Below, one piece after another: positions 7,826 to 15,046 of a stretch of DNA of 64,000 nucleotides. The notes beneath the pieces are model-generated. The model was not told the origin of the DNA. It searched no databases and was given only the letters and a program-made list of their open reading frames with translations. The position numbers were made by a program, and so were the translations under genes. This DNA is from Flexivirga alba (GTDB lineage: Bacteria; Actinomycetota; Actinomycetes; Actinomycetales; Dermatophilaceae). Within the stretch, counting starts at the first letter, position 1, and each line of letters begins with the position of its first letter. Where the stretch lies: NCBI RefSeq assembly GCF_042661025.1, contig NZ_JBHSWH010000001.1:744001-808000 (forward strand), in the 5' to 3' direction.

Positions 7826-8455
7826 ATGTGCAAACCCGTTGGTGATGGACGGCCGCAGATGCTGCGTCTGATCAAACCGGTTCCTGGGGAAGAGGGACCG
7901 AGGGACATCGAGGCTGAGGACACTGACCTCGTGCGCGCGGTGCTGTCGCTGGGCGGCGTGCCGTGGGCCGAGCTCGACGACGGTGTGCAGATTGTTCGGC
8001 TCAAGCTTCTTGAGACACAAGCACGCGAGGCGGCAGGCGAGAGCGACAGTGTCCGTGAGGTGCGAGCGTGGCTCACCGTCGTGAGTTCGAACGTTGCCGC
8101 CGACTGGCACCGCCGCCGCGCGAGGGATGCACGGGTGCAGGAGAAGCTTGCGTCCACCCTCGACCAGTACTGGTCGGATCGCCGCCTCTCCGGCACGTCG
8201 AACGATCGCGATACCGCGCTGATGGTGGCCGCCGCTCTTGAGTTGCTCAGTCCCTCGCACCGGCAGGTCATCACCCTGCGGTATTGGGCAGACATGACCG
8301 TGCCCGAGATCGCCAATCGGCTGTCGGTACCAGTCGGCACCGTCAAGAGCCGTTTGCACTCAGCGACGCTGATGCTCCGCGACTGTCTCAGTGATACGGA
8401 AGGCACTGCTGTCACAGATTCGGTCAATACGAAGAGAGGTCGTCGCGATGCATGA
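7826..8455 (+). CDS. ECF-type RNA polymerase sigma factor
   Basis: A 209-residue sigma-70-family factor with regions 2 and 4 only. Region 2 is near residues 33-100 (PWAELDDGVQIVRLKLLE to VRAWLTVVSSNVAADWHRRR). Region 4 is near residues 133-190 (LLSPSHRQVITLRYW, then the helix-turn-helix IANRLSVPVGTVKSRL). A good ribosome binding site (GGAGGCGAG) precedes ATG 7826. The stop overlaps the next gene by 8 nt, the usual arrangement with a cognate anti-sigma factor. It probably transcribes its own island; I did not find convincing matched promoters. Confidence 0.88.
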   Translation: MCKPVGDGRPQMLRLIKPVPGEEGPRDIEAEDTDLVRAVLSLGGVPWAELDDGVQIVRLKLLETQAREAAGESDSVREVRAWLTVVSSNVAADWHRRRARDARVQEKLASTLDQYWSDRRLSGTSNDRDTALMVAAALELLSPSHRQVITLRYWADMTVPEIANRLSVPVGTVKSRLHSATLMLRDCLSDTEGTAVTDSVNTKRGRRDA

Positions 8456-9107
8456 TGATGACGAACTGACGCCCGACGAGGAACGTCGCCTCCGCGGCGC
8501 GTTGAAATTGATCGCTACGGCATCGGCTGAGCAGCCAGCAATACAAGAACATCAGCCGCAACACGGAGCCGGCCAAGCATCTTCGGGTCACCGGATGCGG
8601 TGGACAGTGATCAGCGCAGCAGCCGCTGTGGTGCTGGTCGGCTGTGCCGGCACGGCACTGCTGGTCAATCGCTCCGGTGACTCAACGGTTGCTGGCGCCT
8701 CTTCTGTGTCGGACGGGCCGGCCGGCGACGAGCGTGGGCAAACAATCGCCGAGGGCATCGCCTGCTCTCGGGCAGTCGCGGTTGCCGATGTCGTCAAGAT
8801 CGCCGGAGCAAACTCACCGCGGGTAACCGTGACGATGCGGGTCACCGAGTGGATCCGTCCGGCTCACGGGCCATCCACACTCGAGTTCTCTGACCGAAAT
8901 CCGAAGCTTGATGGCGTCTGGCCCACTTGGAAGGTCGGAGGGCGATTTCTAGTGATCATCCCCACGAAGCCATCTCACGCGGTCAACGCCTTCCAAGGGA
9001 AACAACTGACGTGGACACGACACCTCATCCAAGATTCGCTGGGAGCTGCTTCCACGACGTCATGCCCGTCGCTGCCGACGGAACCTGCCAGTCCGGGGAC
9101 AGGGTGA
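8448..9107 (+). CDS. Membrane protein, candidate anti-sigma factor
   Basis: A 219-residue protein starting inside the sigma gene (ATG 8448, 8-nt overlap). Residues 1-50 are acidic/polar and cytoplasmic, residues 51-72 form one transmembrane helix, and about 145 residues lie outside. No HxxxCxxC zinc anti-sigma motif is present, so the anti-sigma role rests on coupling, topology and position. The ectodomain (AVAVADVVKI, VTVTMRVTEW, VGGRFLVII) has the same order of strands as the ectodomain of the gene at 9897. Confidence 0.65.
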   Translation: MHDDDELTPDEERRLRGALKLIATASAEQPAIQEHQPQHGAGQASSGHRMRWTVISAAAAVVLVGCAGTALLVNRSGDSTVAGASSVSDGPAGDERGQTIAEGIACSRAVAVADVVKIAGANSPRVTVTMRVTEWIRPAHGPSTLEFSDRNPKLDGVWPTWKVGGRFLVIIPTKPSHAVNAFQGKQLTWTRHLIQDSLGAASTTSCPSLPTEPASPGTG

Positions 9108-9132
9108 GCCAGCAAGCCGGTCCGTCGATGAG

Positions 9133-9180
9133 CTGAGGAGCCACCGGTCCGACCGGGAGTCGCTGCTCTCAGGTTTTTTT
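9133..9180 (+). terminator. Intrinsic terminator with T7 run
   Basis: Imperfect stem CTGAGGAGC/GCTGCTCTCAG (from 9133 to 9171) followed by GG and seven T residues at 9174-9180. It lies 25 nt after the anti-sigma candidate stop. A U-tract this clear is unusual in this GC-rich window and fits the foreign origin of the island. It separates the sigma pair from the protease pair. Confidence 0.7.
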
Positions 9181-9252
9181 CAGATTCCCTTGACGGATGT
9201 TGAAACGCAGAGGACCGTTCTTTTCCACAAAGGAGAGAACGGGGAGGTTTCG

Positions 9253-9885
9253 ATGCATGTTCGAAGAGTGCGCGTAGTCGCGGCCGGAGCAGTCTTGGGT
9301 TGTGCCATTGCCGGAGGAGCGGCAGGCAAAGCGTTCGCAGATTCGACCGACAATTTGGTTCCGACCGGGAATTACCACACCCCATGCAATAAGGGTGGTC
9401 CCGGGTACGGACCAGTCTGCTTGACAGACAACAATCAAGTTTACTACTACATGAATTCAAGCGGATCTCTGGAGCTTGAAGCAGGAGACAAATCGGTGGT
9501 GCGCAACATGCTCGCATCACAGTACTCGCCGACCGATCTTCAAATCTACTACGACAGCACGCCAAAGCTTACAGGTACTGGTGAAACCGACATTCTGTAT
9601 CAAGAGGGCGATGTTCCCGGATCTTACAACGGCTATACCTGGTGCGACGACCCCGTCGCCACCTATGTGTGCGACCAAACGGTAGTCCGTATCGAGGGTG
9701 GCGGATACTACAAACCTGGCTTGAGTTGTCACGAAACCGGCCACGCCGTGGGCCTCACCCATGGGGCTGATGCGTATCCTCGACGCAATCAGCGGGACTC
9801 TATTCTCGGTTGTATGGAAACGCCGACCGATGATTTGACGCCTCTTGGCGCAAATCAACGAAACAACATCAACGCTTACTACTGA
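9253..9885 (+). CDS. Secreted zinc metalloprotease with HExxHxxGxxH motif
   Basis: A 210-residue exported protein. ATG 9253 follows GGGGAGG by 5 nt. The signal peptide runs to about residue 34 (GKAFA|DS). The mature part has several cysteines and ends with CHETGHAVGLTHG (about residues 158-170), the extended zinc site of metzincins with Glu as catalytic base, but only 28 residues remain after a later cysteine and methionine (GCMETP), which could be the Met-turn. Base composition and codon choice differ from chromosomal neighbours. The target is unknown; cleavage of the neighbouring ectodomain proteins is an attractive but untested idea. Confidence 0.82.
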   Translation: MHVRRVRVVAAGAVLGCAIAGGAAGKAFADSTDNLVPTGNYHTPCNKGGPGYGPVCLTDNNQVYYYMNSSGSLELEAGDKSVVRNMLASQYSPTDLQIYYDSTPKLTGTGETDILYQEGDVPGSYNGYTWCDDPVATYVCDQTVVRIEGGGYYKPGLSCHETGHAVGLTHGADAYPRRNQRDSILGCMETPTDDLTPLGANQRNNINAYY

Positions 9886-9896
9886 TCGGGGGAATA

Positions 9897-10667
9897 ATGA
9901 AAATCAAAGCGGGAGTCACCAAATCGGTGGTCGCGTGTGCCGCGGCAGCGTTGGCAACAGCACTCATGACCTTCCTCTTGATCGGGCACCACTCCGAGCG
10001 GGCCGCGGCGGCGGGTGCCAGCCACGTTCAGCTGGGGTCAGGTGCGGACCGACTGCCGAACGAGACAGCGGCCGACTGGACGACATATGCCGACTACATC
10101 GCAGTCGTCACAATTTCCGCAGAACGCGAGCTGCCGCCGACCGACACCGAGTTGGGCCAAGGGCAGGGCATGATCCTGCGATCGGTGACTCTCGATGTTG
10201 GTAACGTTCTGTGGTCAAAGACCAGCGCCCCGCGAGATCTTCCGGCGAAATTCGAGCAGACCGCCATTGGCTGGAAGTTCGGCAACGGCGACGTGAATGA
10301 CCGCCAAGAGCTTGGCATCACCGACGCGTCACGCATGGAAGTCGGGCACACGTACATCATGGCGCTTGAGTGGACTGATGCGCGCTGCTCGCCCGGCGAC
10401 AAAGTCCCAGCTGGCTGGCGCGGCCTTGGCGCCGCCTCGACGCTGCCCTATGACGATGAAATTGTTGGACAGGGTGAGATGGAAGGAACGGTTCAGGCCG
10501 CGACACAAGCACGGACAACGCTTTCCAGTGCGCCGATGGATGGCACCGTTTACGCGCTGACCGTTGGTAAGTCGGCGTACGCGGTTCAAAACCTGTTGAA
10601 TTCTTCAAAGCCGGAGGCACCGCGACAGAGCTTCGCCGCCAATTCAGCCGGAGAACCGTGCAGCTAG
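9897..10667 (+). CDS. Membrane-anchored exported protein of unknown function
   Basis: A 256-residue protein 11 nt after the protease gene, with GGGGG ribosome binding site. Residues 12-31 form a signal anchor or signal peptide; the rest is extracellular. The core (YADYIAVVTI, RSVTLDVGNVLW, MEVGHTYIMALEW) has the same strand pattern as the ectodomain of the anti-sigma candidate at 8448, suggesting a common domain. The C-terminus ends in a cysteine (GEPCS). Possibly the substrate or sensor partner of the protease; this is inference from operon structure. Confidence 0.6.
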   Translation: MKIKAGVTKSVVACAAAALATALMTFLLIGHHSERAAAAGASHVQLGSGADRLPNETAADWTTYADYIAVVTISAERELPPTDTELGQGQGMILRSVTLDVGNVLWSKTSAPRDLPAKFEQTAIGWKFGNGDVNDRQELGITDASRMEVGHTYIMALEWTDARCSPGDKVPAGWRGLGAASTLPYDDEIVGQGEMEGTVQAATQARTTLSSAPMDGTVYALTVGKSAYAVQNLLNSSKPEAPRQSFAANSAGEPCS

Positions 10668-10692
10668 CCGCAAACTGAGAAGCGACCATAGA

Positions 10693-10729
10693 AGGTGGCG
10701 TGAATATCCCAGCGTTACTCACGCCACCT
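10693..10729 (+). terminator. Terminator hairpin at the end of the island
   Basis: Perfect 11-bp stem AGGTGGCGTGA (10693-10703) and TCACGCCACCT (10719-10729) with a 15-nt loop, followed by CTATTTGG. It lies 26 nt after the stop of the exported-protein gene. Confidence 0.7.
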
Positions 10730-10799
10730 CTATTTGGTCGATTTCTAACAGTGGAGACCAGTGTCGGGCCGCAGCGGCACAAGGCACGGACTCCTACGC

Positions 10800-10868
10800 T
10801 GGAGCGGCGCCACCTGCGGAGTCTCGCGCCGGCGGCGTGAGGGCACGTCAGCGCCGGGTCGCCACCAC
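10800..10868 (+). repeat. Right direct repeat flanking the foreign island
   Basis: Partner of 7640-7708. Its right half is the intact 3' end of the methyltransferase gene. Its left half is a copy of the YidC-like 3' end that has no gene in front of it. Confidence 0.88.
10801..10840 (+). pseudogene. Remnant of the YidC-like gene 3' end
   Basis: In frame with the stop TGA at 10838 the segment reads LERRHLRSLAPAA, matching LERRHLRGLALAT at the end of the gene at 7096-7680. No upstream part of the gene is present. It marks the right junction of the island. Confidence 0.7.
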
Positions 10869-11867
10869 TGTCACCTCGTGCCGGTTGTGCTGCAGCTGTC
10901 GCATGAAGCTCGGATCGTATGCCGCCACAAGCACTTCCAGCGCATCGTCGATCTGCTTCTCGGGGTTGTTCGTGCCCAGCTTCAGGGTGATGACCGCCTG
11001 ACCACCGGGTCGCAGCAGCCGTGCCGCGTCCACCATGGTGTGCGCGGTCAGCTGCGGCACCATCCGCATGTCGTTGACGATCAGGTCGACGGCGTCGCCG
11101 TCATACTCCTTGATGAAGTCGCCGGCCGTCTGCCGGTGATGTATGACGCCGCCGAGCGCCAACACGCGATCATCGAGTGCCGCCGGATCCACCGCGTGCA
11201 CCTGCCGAAACCCCTGCGAATGCACGATTCTCGTCCACCCGCCCGGACTGGCACCGAAGTCCACAGCAGCCTCGCCGGTCGGCGCCTCGACATACGAGAA
11301 GAGCTCCTCGAGCTTGAACTCCGCGCGTGACACCTGCTCGGGCACGGTCGCCAGGCGGATCCGACCGCCGGGCCAGTCGCACAGTGACAGCGCGCTCGGA
11401 TTGACGCCGGCCGCGATCCGGTCGGTGCCGAAGCACACGCTCCCGACCTTGTCGGCACCGCTCGTCACCACGCGAATCCCGTTGTCCATCAACGTTTCCA
11501 GCAATGGCCGGCGCACCTTACCCGGCGCAAACTCGGCGTCGCCGCTGTCCCAGGTGTGCAAGCTGATCTCGTCGCCGACTTCGAGCGACGTCAGCAGAAC
11601 ACTGGCCGCCCATTCGGCAAGATCCGCCGGTGCGTCGAAGCTGCCCGCGCCGCGCACAGCATCGGCTCGCGCGAGATGGCGGACAAGCGGCAACTCACCG
11701 CCCCAGCACGCATCCGAAACCTCCTGCAGCGTGCCGGAGCCGAGGTGCGCGACACCGGCGTCCGGGCCGACCCGCTGCACCTTGGTCACGTCCAGCGCCG
11801 CACGCAGTTCGGCGACGGCGAAGCGGTAGTAGTCGGGCGCGACGGAGAAGAGCACAGGTGGTTCCAC
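10848..11867 (-). CDS. FtsJ/RlmM-like SAM-dependent rRNA methyltransferase
   Basis: A 339-residue protein. The C-terminal half is a Rossmann methyltransferase with motif I VDFGASPGGWTRIV and the FtsJ K-D-K-E tetrad: K in FKLEE, D in IVNDMRM, K in ITLKLG, E in HEVTVVA. The N-terminal half is a THUMP-like region as in RlmM (2'-O-methylation of 23S rRNA). The RNA target is inferred from the family only. GTG 11867 follows GGGAGG at good spacing; the open frame extends further upstream without support. Its last codons form the right part of the island repeat. Confidence 0.82.
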   Translation of the reverse strand: MEPPVLFSVAPDYYRFAVAELRAALDVTKVQRVGPDAGVAHLGSGTLQEVSDACWGGELPLVRHLARADAVRGAGSFDAPADLAEWAASVLLTSLEVGDEISLHTWDSGDAEFAPGKVRRPLLETLMDNGIRVVTSGADKVGSVCFGTDRIAAGVNPSALSLCDWPGGRIRLATVPEQVSRAEFKLEELFSYVEAPTGEAAVDFGASPGGWTRIVHSQGFRQVHAVDPAALDDRVLALGGVIHHRQTAGDFIKEYDGDAVDLIVNDMRMVPQLTAHTMVDAARLLRPGGQAVITLKLGTNNPEKQIDDALEVLVAAYDPSFMRQLQHNRHEVTVVATRR

Positions 11868-11924
11868 GACGCCATCCTCCCAGCCCCAACCCACCCAATC
11901 CCCACCGACAGGACACCCGTTCAT

Positions 11925-12005
11925 CGAGAGGACACGCAAACAGGCCCGATTCGGGCCCAATTCGAGCGGATTTCCCTGTCCCTTCGGTCATTGGGTGTCC
12001 TCTCG
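11925..12005. repeat. GAGAGG-type hairpin element
   Basis: CGAGAGGACAC (11925-11935) and GTGTCCTCTCG (11995-12005) form a perfect 11-bp outer stem; an inner perfect hairpin GGCCCGATTCGGGCC lies at 11943-11957. The element sits between the MFS gene and the downstream methyltransferase gene, both on the minus strand, where a terminator would be placed. Confidence 0.78.
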
Positions 12006-12045
12006 GCGAAGAGGGGGCGGTCGGGGCGCGGGCGAAGAGGGTCGG

Positions 12046-13356
12046 TCAGGGTGTGGGCGGGGCCGGCAACGGGGCGGCAGCGGCCGTCGGGCGTGCCACG
12101 CGGTACCGCACGAACACGGGTATGACGACAGCCGCGACCAGCACGAGCACGATCACCAGCACGCCACCGCCGGTCGCGGCGACAGCGGTGCCGACCACGG
12201 CGGCGGCACCGCCGTGCACGACATCCGCCACCCGCGGGCCACCGGCGACGACCACCGTGAAGACACCTTGCAGTCGTCCACGCACGTCGTCATTCGCTGA
12301 CTCCATCAACATCGTGGACCGGAACGCCGCGGACGCCATGTCGGCGGCGCCGCCGATCACCAGTCCGGCGAGCGCGAGCAGCAGGAACACGTCGGCCCTG
12401 CCGTCGGCCAACCCGACGCCGATCCCGAAGACGACCATCGCCGCACCCCAGGCCACGATCGCGCAGACCACGGCCAAGCCCTGCCGCTCGACGCGGGACA
12501 CCCAGCCGGAGAAGATCCCGCCCACCACCGCTCCAGCAGGTATGGCGGCGAAGAGCAACGCAAATGCCAGGCCGCCGTCGGTCGGACCGCCGAAGCTCTC
12601 GTGCGCAACTTGCGGGAAGAGTGCCCTCGGCATACCGAACGTCATCGCGATGATGTCGACCAGGAACGACATCAGCAGCACCTTGTGACCGCGCAGATAG
12701 ATGAATCCGTCGATGACAGAACGTAATCCGGCCTTCGACGTGCCATCGTGCGTCGGTGGCATCGCGGGCAGGGCGATGACCGCCCACAGCGTTGCGAAGA
12801 GGCAGATCGTGTCGGTCAGATAGAGGTATTGGAAGCCCAGCACCGGGATCAGCGCACCGCCGACCAGCGGCCCGGCGATCGCGCCGAACTGCATGACGGT
12901 CATGTTCAGCGAGTTGCCGGCGGGCAGTTGGTCCAGCGGGATCAGCCGCGGCAGGATCGCCGAGCGGGTCGGCTGGTTCACCGCGAAGAACGCCTGCTGC
13001 ACCGCAAAGAGCGACAGGATCACCCACACGTTGTTCACGTGCATCATCGCCTGCACCCAGAAGAGCGCACTGCACACGATCAGCCCGACGGTGGAGATCA
13101 TCAGCAGCCGCCGACGATCCATCACGTCGGCGAGCGCCCCGCCATACAGCCCGAAGATCACCAGTGGCACCAGCCCGAAGACCCCGGTCAGTCCGACATA
13201 TGCCGAGCTGTGCGTCTCGGCGTAGATCTGCGCCGGCACCGCGACGACGGTCAGCTGAGCACCGATGACGGTGATGATGTTGGCGCTCCAGAGCCGCCGG
13301 AAGGCGGGCACCTGCAACGGCCGTGTGTCGGCGAACATCCCGCGCAGGCCGCTCAC
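12046..13356 (-). CDS. MFS transporter, EntS-like exporter type
   Basis: A 436-residue membrane protein with about 12 helices. The loop GGALADVMDRRRLL after helix 2 is the MFS motif A. The arrangement resembles the EntS/multidrug group of MFS exporters, which pump siderophores or drugs out of the cell; the substrate cannot be read from sequence. GTG 13356 has a GGAGGA site upstream; the longer frame to 13431 is not hydrophobic and is left out. The C-terminal tail is rich in Ala and Pro. Confidence 0.82.
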   Translation of the reverse strand: MSGLRGMFADTRPLQVPAFRRLWSANIITVIGAQLTVVAVPAQIYAETHSSAYVGLTGVFGLVPLVIFGLYGGALADVMDRRRLLMISTVGLIVCSALFWVQAMMHVNNVWVILSLFAVQQAFFAVNQPTRSAILPRLIPLDQLPAGNSLNMTVMQFGAIAGPLVGGALIPVLGFQYLYLTDTICLFATLWAVIALPAMPPTHDGTSKAGLRSVIDGFIYLRGHKVLLMSFLVDIIAMTFGMPRALFPQVAHESFGGPTDGGLAFALLFAAIPAGAVVGGIFSGWVSRVERQGLAVVCAIVAWGAAMVVFGIGVGLADGRADVFLLLALAGLVIGGAADMASAAFRSTMLMESANDDVRGRLQGVFTVVVAGGPRVADVVHGGAAAVVGTAVAATGGGVLVIVLVLVAAVVIPVFVRYRVARPTAAAAPLPAPPTP

Positions 13357-13485
13357 TGTCCTCCTCCATCGCACGTCAATCTTTCGGCACTCAATGTATG
13401 TCGAACCACCGTCCGGATGGAACGCGTGCACACCTCGTGGACGTCGTTAGGCTGCACACCAAACGCGCGTGGAGGGGTTCGAGGG

Positions 13486-14931
13486 ATGCAACGCACCGAT
13501 GGCACCGAGGTCGGCGGCCGCTTTGTGCTGTCCTCGCGGATCGCCGGCGGCGGCATGGGCGAGGTATGGCGGGGCACCGACTCCGTGCTGGAGCGACCGG
13601 TCGCGATCAAGCTGCTGCGGACCAATCTGACCGACGACCCGGAATTCGTCGCGCGCTTCCGAATCGAGGCTCGCAACGCGGCCAAGCTCAGCCACGGCAA
13701 CATCGCGCAGGTCTACGACTACGGCGAGGACGACGGCACGGCGTTCCTCGTGATGGAGTTGGTCGACGGCGACCCGCTGTCGAAGGTGATCGCGCGGACC
13801 GCACCAATGCGGGAGATCGACGCCGTGCACCTGTTGGTGCAGGCGGCCAACGCGCTGCACGCGGCACACTCCAAGGGCATCGTGCACCGCGACGTGAAGC
13901 CTGCCAACATCGTCGTCGATGACGAATCCGTAGCGAAACTGACCGATTTCGGCATCGCCCGGGCGTTGGACGCCTCGTCGATGACACGGGTCGGCGAGGT
14001 GATGGGCACGCCGCAGTACCTGGCGCCGGAGGCCGCGATGGGTAAGGAGGCGACAGCTCAGTCGGACCTCTACTCGCTCGGGGTCGTGGCCTTCCAGATG
14101 CTCGTCGGCCATCTGCCCTTCGAGGCCGACACAGCGATCGGCTTCGCGCTGGCACATGTGCAACAGCCGGTGCCGACCCTGCCGGACACCGTCTCGGAGC
14201 CGTTGCGTGCGGTCGTGCATGCGATGCTCGCCAAGGATCCGGAGGCCAGGCCGCACGGTGCGGTCGAGGTGGCCGAGCAGTTGCAGGCCGCCATCGGTTC
14301 GACGCCGATGCTCACGCACCGCATCTCGCCGGTCCGCGTTGCGCACCTGCCCGAATCGGCGCCGACGACGCCCCTCCCACCGACGGCGGCCGGTGCACCC
14401 CGGCGCCAGGCGGTCTTCACGTTGTCGCGCGGCCAGAACGCTCCCTTGTCGGGCACGTCGCTGACCCTGCGGATCGAGTCCACCAGTAGCGCGAGCGTCG
14501 ACCTGATCGCGTGCGAGCTCGGCGCCGACGACCGCGCCCTCGGCGACGACAGCCTGGTCTTCTTCAACAACCGCAGATCCGCCGACGGCGTTGTGCGACT
14601 GTCGGATTCGGGCCGTATCGAGTTCGACGCAGCAACCCTCGGCCCCGAAGTCCACGCCGTGGTCCTCGGTATGGCGGTCGACGAACCGGCCACACTGGGC
14701 GAGCTGCCCGACCTGCGCACCACCCTGTATGCCGAGGGCTCTGGCCAGCGGGAGGAGTTCCACCTGCCCGCCGAGCTCAGCGGCGAGCGCGCTGCCGTGC
14801 TCGCCCGCATCTACCGGCGCGGCGACACCTGGAAGGTCCGCAACGTCTCGGCCGGCTGGGAGTCGGGTCTCCCCGCGCTCGTCGATGCCCTGGGTCTGTC
14901 CGTGAGCACCCCGCCCCAGCGGGTCGAGTAG
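13486..14931 (+). CDS. Serine/threonine protein kinase fused to a TerD domain
   Basis: A 481-residue protein. Residues 10-275 are a Hanks-type kinase: glycine loop AGGGMGEV (20-27), Lys42 in AIKLL, HRDVKPAN (H134-D136), DFG at 154-156 and an APE motif. There is no transmembrane helix and no PASTA repeat, so it is cytosolic. After a Pro/Thr linker (about 285-305) comes a TerD-like domain to the end, recognisable by SRGQNAPLSG, LVFFNNRRSADGVV and ARIYRRGDTWKVRNVSAGW. TerD proteins bind calcium and belong to tellurite/stress systems; the fusion suggests phosphorylation linked to stress sensing. GGAGG precedes ATG 13486. The last codons and stop come from the repeat at 14920. Confidence 0.88.
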   Translation: MQRTDGTEVGGRFVLSSRIAGGGMGEVWRGTDSVLERPVAIKLLRTNLTDDPEFVARFRIEARNAAKLSHGNIAQVYDYGEDDGTAFLVMELVDGDPLSKVIARTAPMREIDAVHLLVQAANALHAAHSKGIVHRDVKPANIVVDDESVAKLTDFGIARALDASSMTRVGEVMGTPQYLAPEAAMGKEATAQSDLYSLGVVAFQMLVGHLPFEADTAIGFALAHVQQPVPTLPDTVSEPLRAVVHAMLAKDPEARPHGAVEVAEQLQAAIGSTPMLTHRISPVRVAHLPESAPTTPLPPTAAGAPRRQAVFTLSRGQNAPLSGTSLTLRIESTSSASVDLIACELGADDRALGDDSLVFFNNRRSADGVVRLSDSGRIEFDAATLGPEVHAVVLGMAVDEPATLGELPDLRTTLYAEGSGQREEFHLPAELSGERAAVLARIYRRGDTWKVRNVSAGWESGLPALVDALGLSVSTPPQRVE

Positions 14932-15004
14932 CCCGCTCAAGCTGGTCGAGTAGCCCGCTCAAGCTGGTCGAGTAGCAGCCGAGGTACGAGGCTGCGTATC
15001 GAGA
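14920..15004 (+). repeat. Tandem GGTCGAGTAG repeat at the kinase gene end
   Basis: Three copies of GGTCGAGTAGC at 14920-14974, the first two followed by CCGCTCAAGCT, then GCTGCGTATCGAGAC. The end sequences match the dispersed GGTCGAGTAG...GTATCGAGA family. The first copy supplies the kinase stop codon, so the kinase C-terminus (QRVE) is repeat-derived. Confidence 0.75.
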
Positions 15005-15046
15005 CAGACGCTCGTCCCTCGCTCCTCGGCCGGCTCAATGGGGGAC

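Larger units (their letters stand above)
7709..10799. mobile_element. Genomic island of about 3.1 kb between direct repeats
   Basis: The segment lies between two 69-bp repeats, each joining the 3' end of the YidC-like gene to the 3' end of the methyltransferase gene. It carries four same-strand genes (sigma factor, anti-sigma candidate, protease, exported protein), is visibly more AT-rich from about 9180 on, and contains no copy of the GTATGNC heptamer, which otherwise occurs about every 400 bp. No integrase or transposase is present, so entry by homologous or homology-facilitated recombination is more likely than site-specific integration. The repeats differ at 11 of 69 positions, so one copy probably came from a related donor. 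Confidence 0.75.

Noticed and set aside
9189..9252. Sigma-70 promoter before the protease gene (TTGACG at 9189)
   Set aside because: No acceptable -10 lies 16-18 nt downstream, and the gene may be read by the island's own sigma factor; left unannotated.
11630..12688. Plus-strand ORF of 352 codons
   Set aside because: Ser/Thr/Pro/Arg-rich antisense of the MFS and methyltransferase genes, with no family features.
12748..13485. Long N-terminal extension of the kinase gene
   Set aside because: The extension is antisense to the MFS gene and rich in Arg/His/Asp/Gln; a good GGAGG site precedes ATG 13486, where the kinase homology begins.
14920..15046. Insertion sequence ends near the repeat cluster
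   Set aside because: The repeats have palindromic ends but no transposase, no larger element between them and no target duplication; they fit a REP-like dispersed family.
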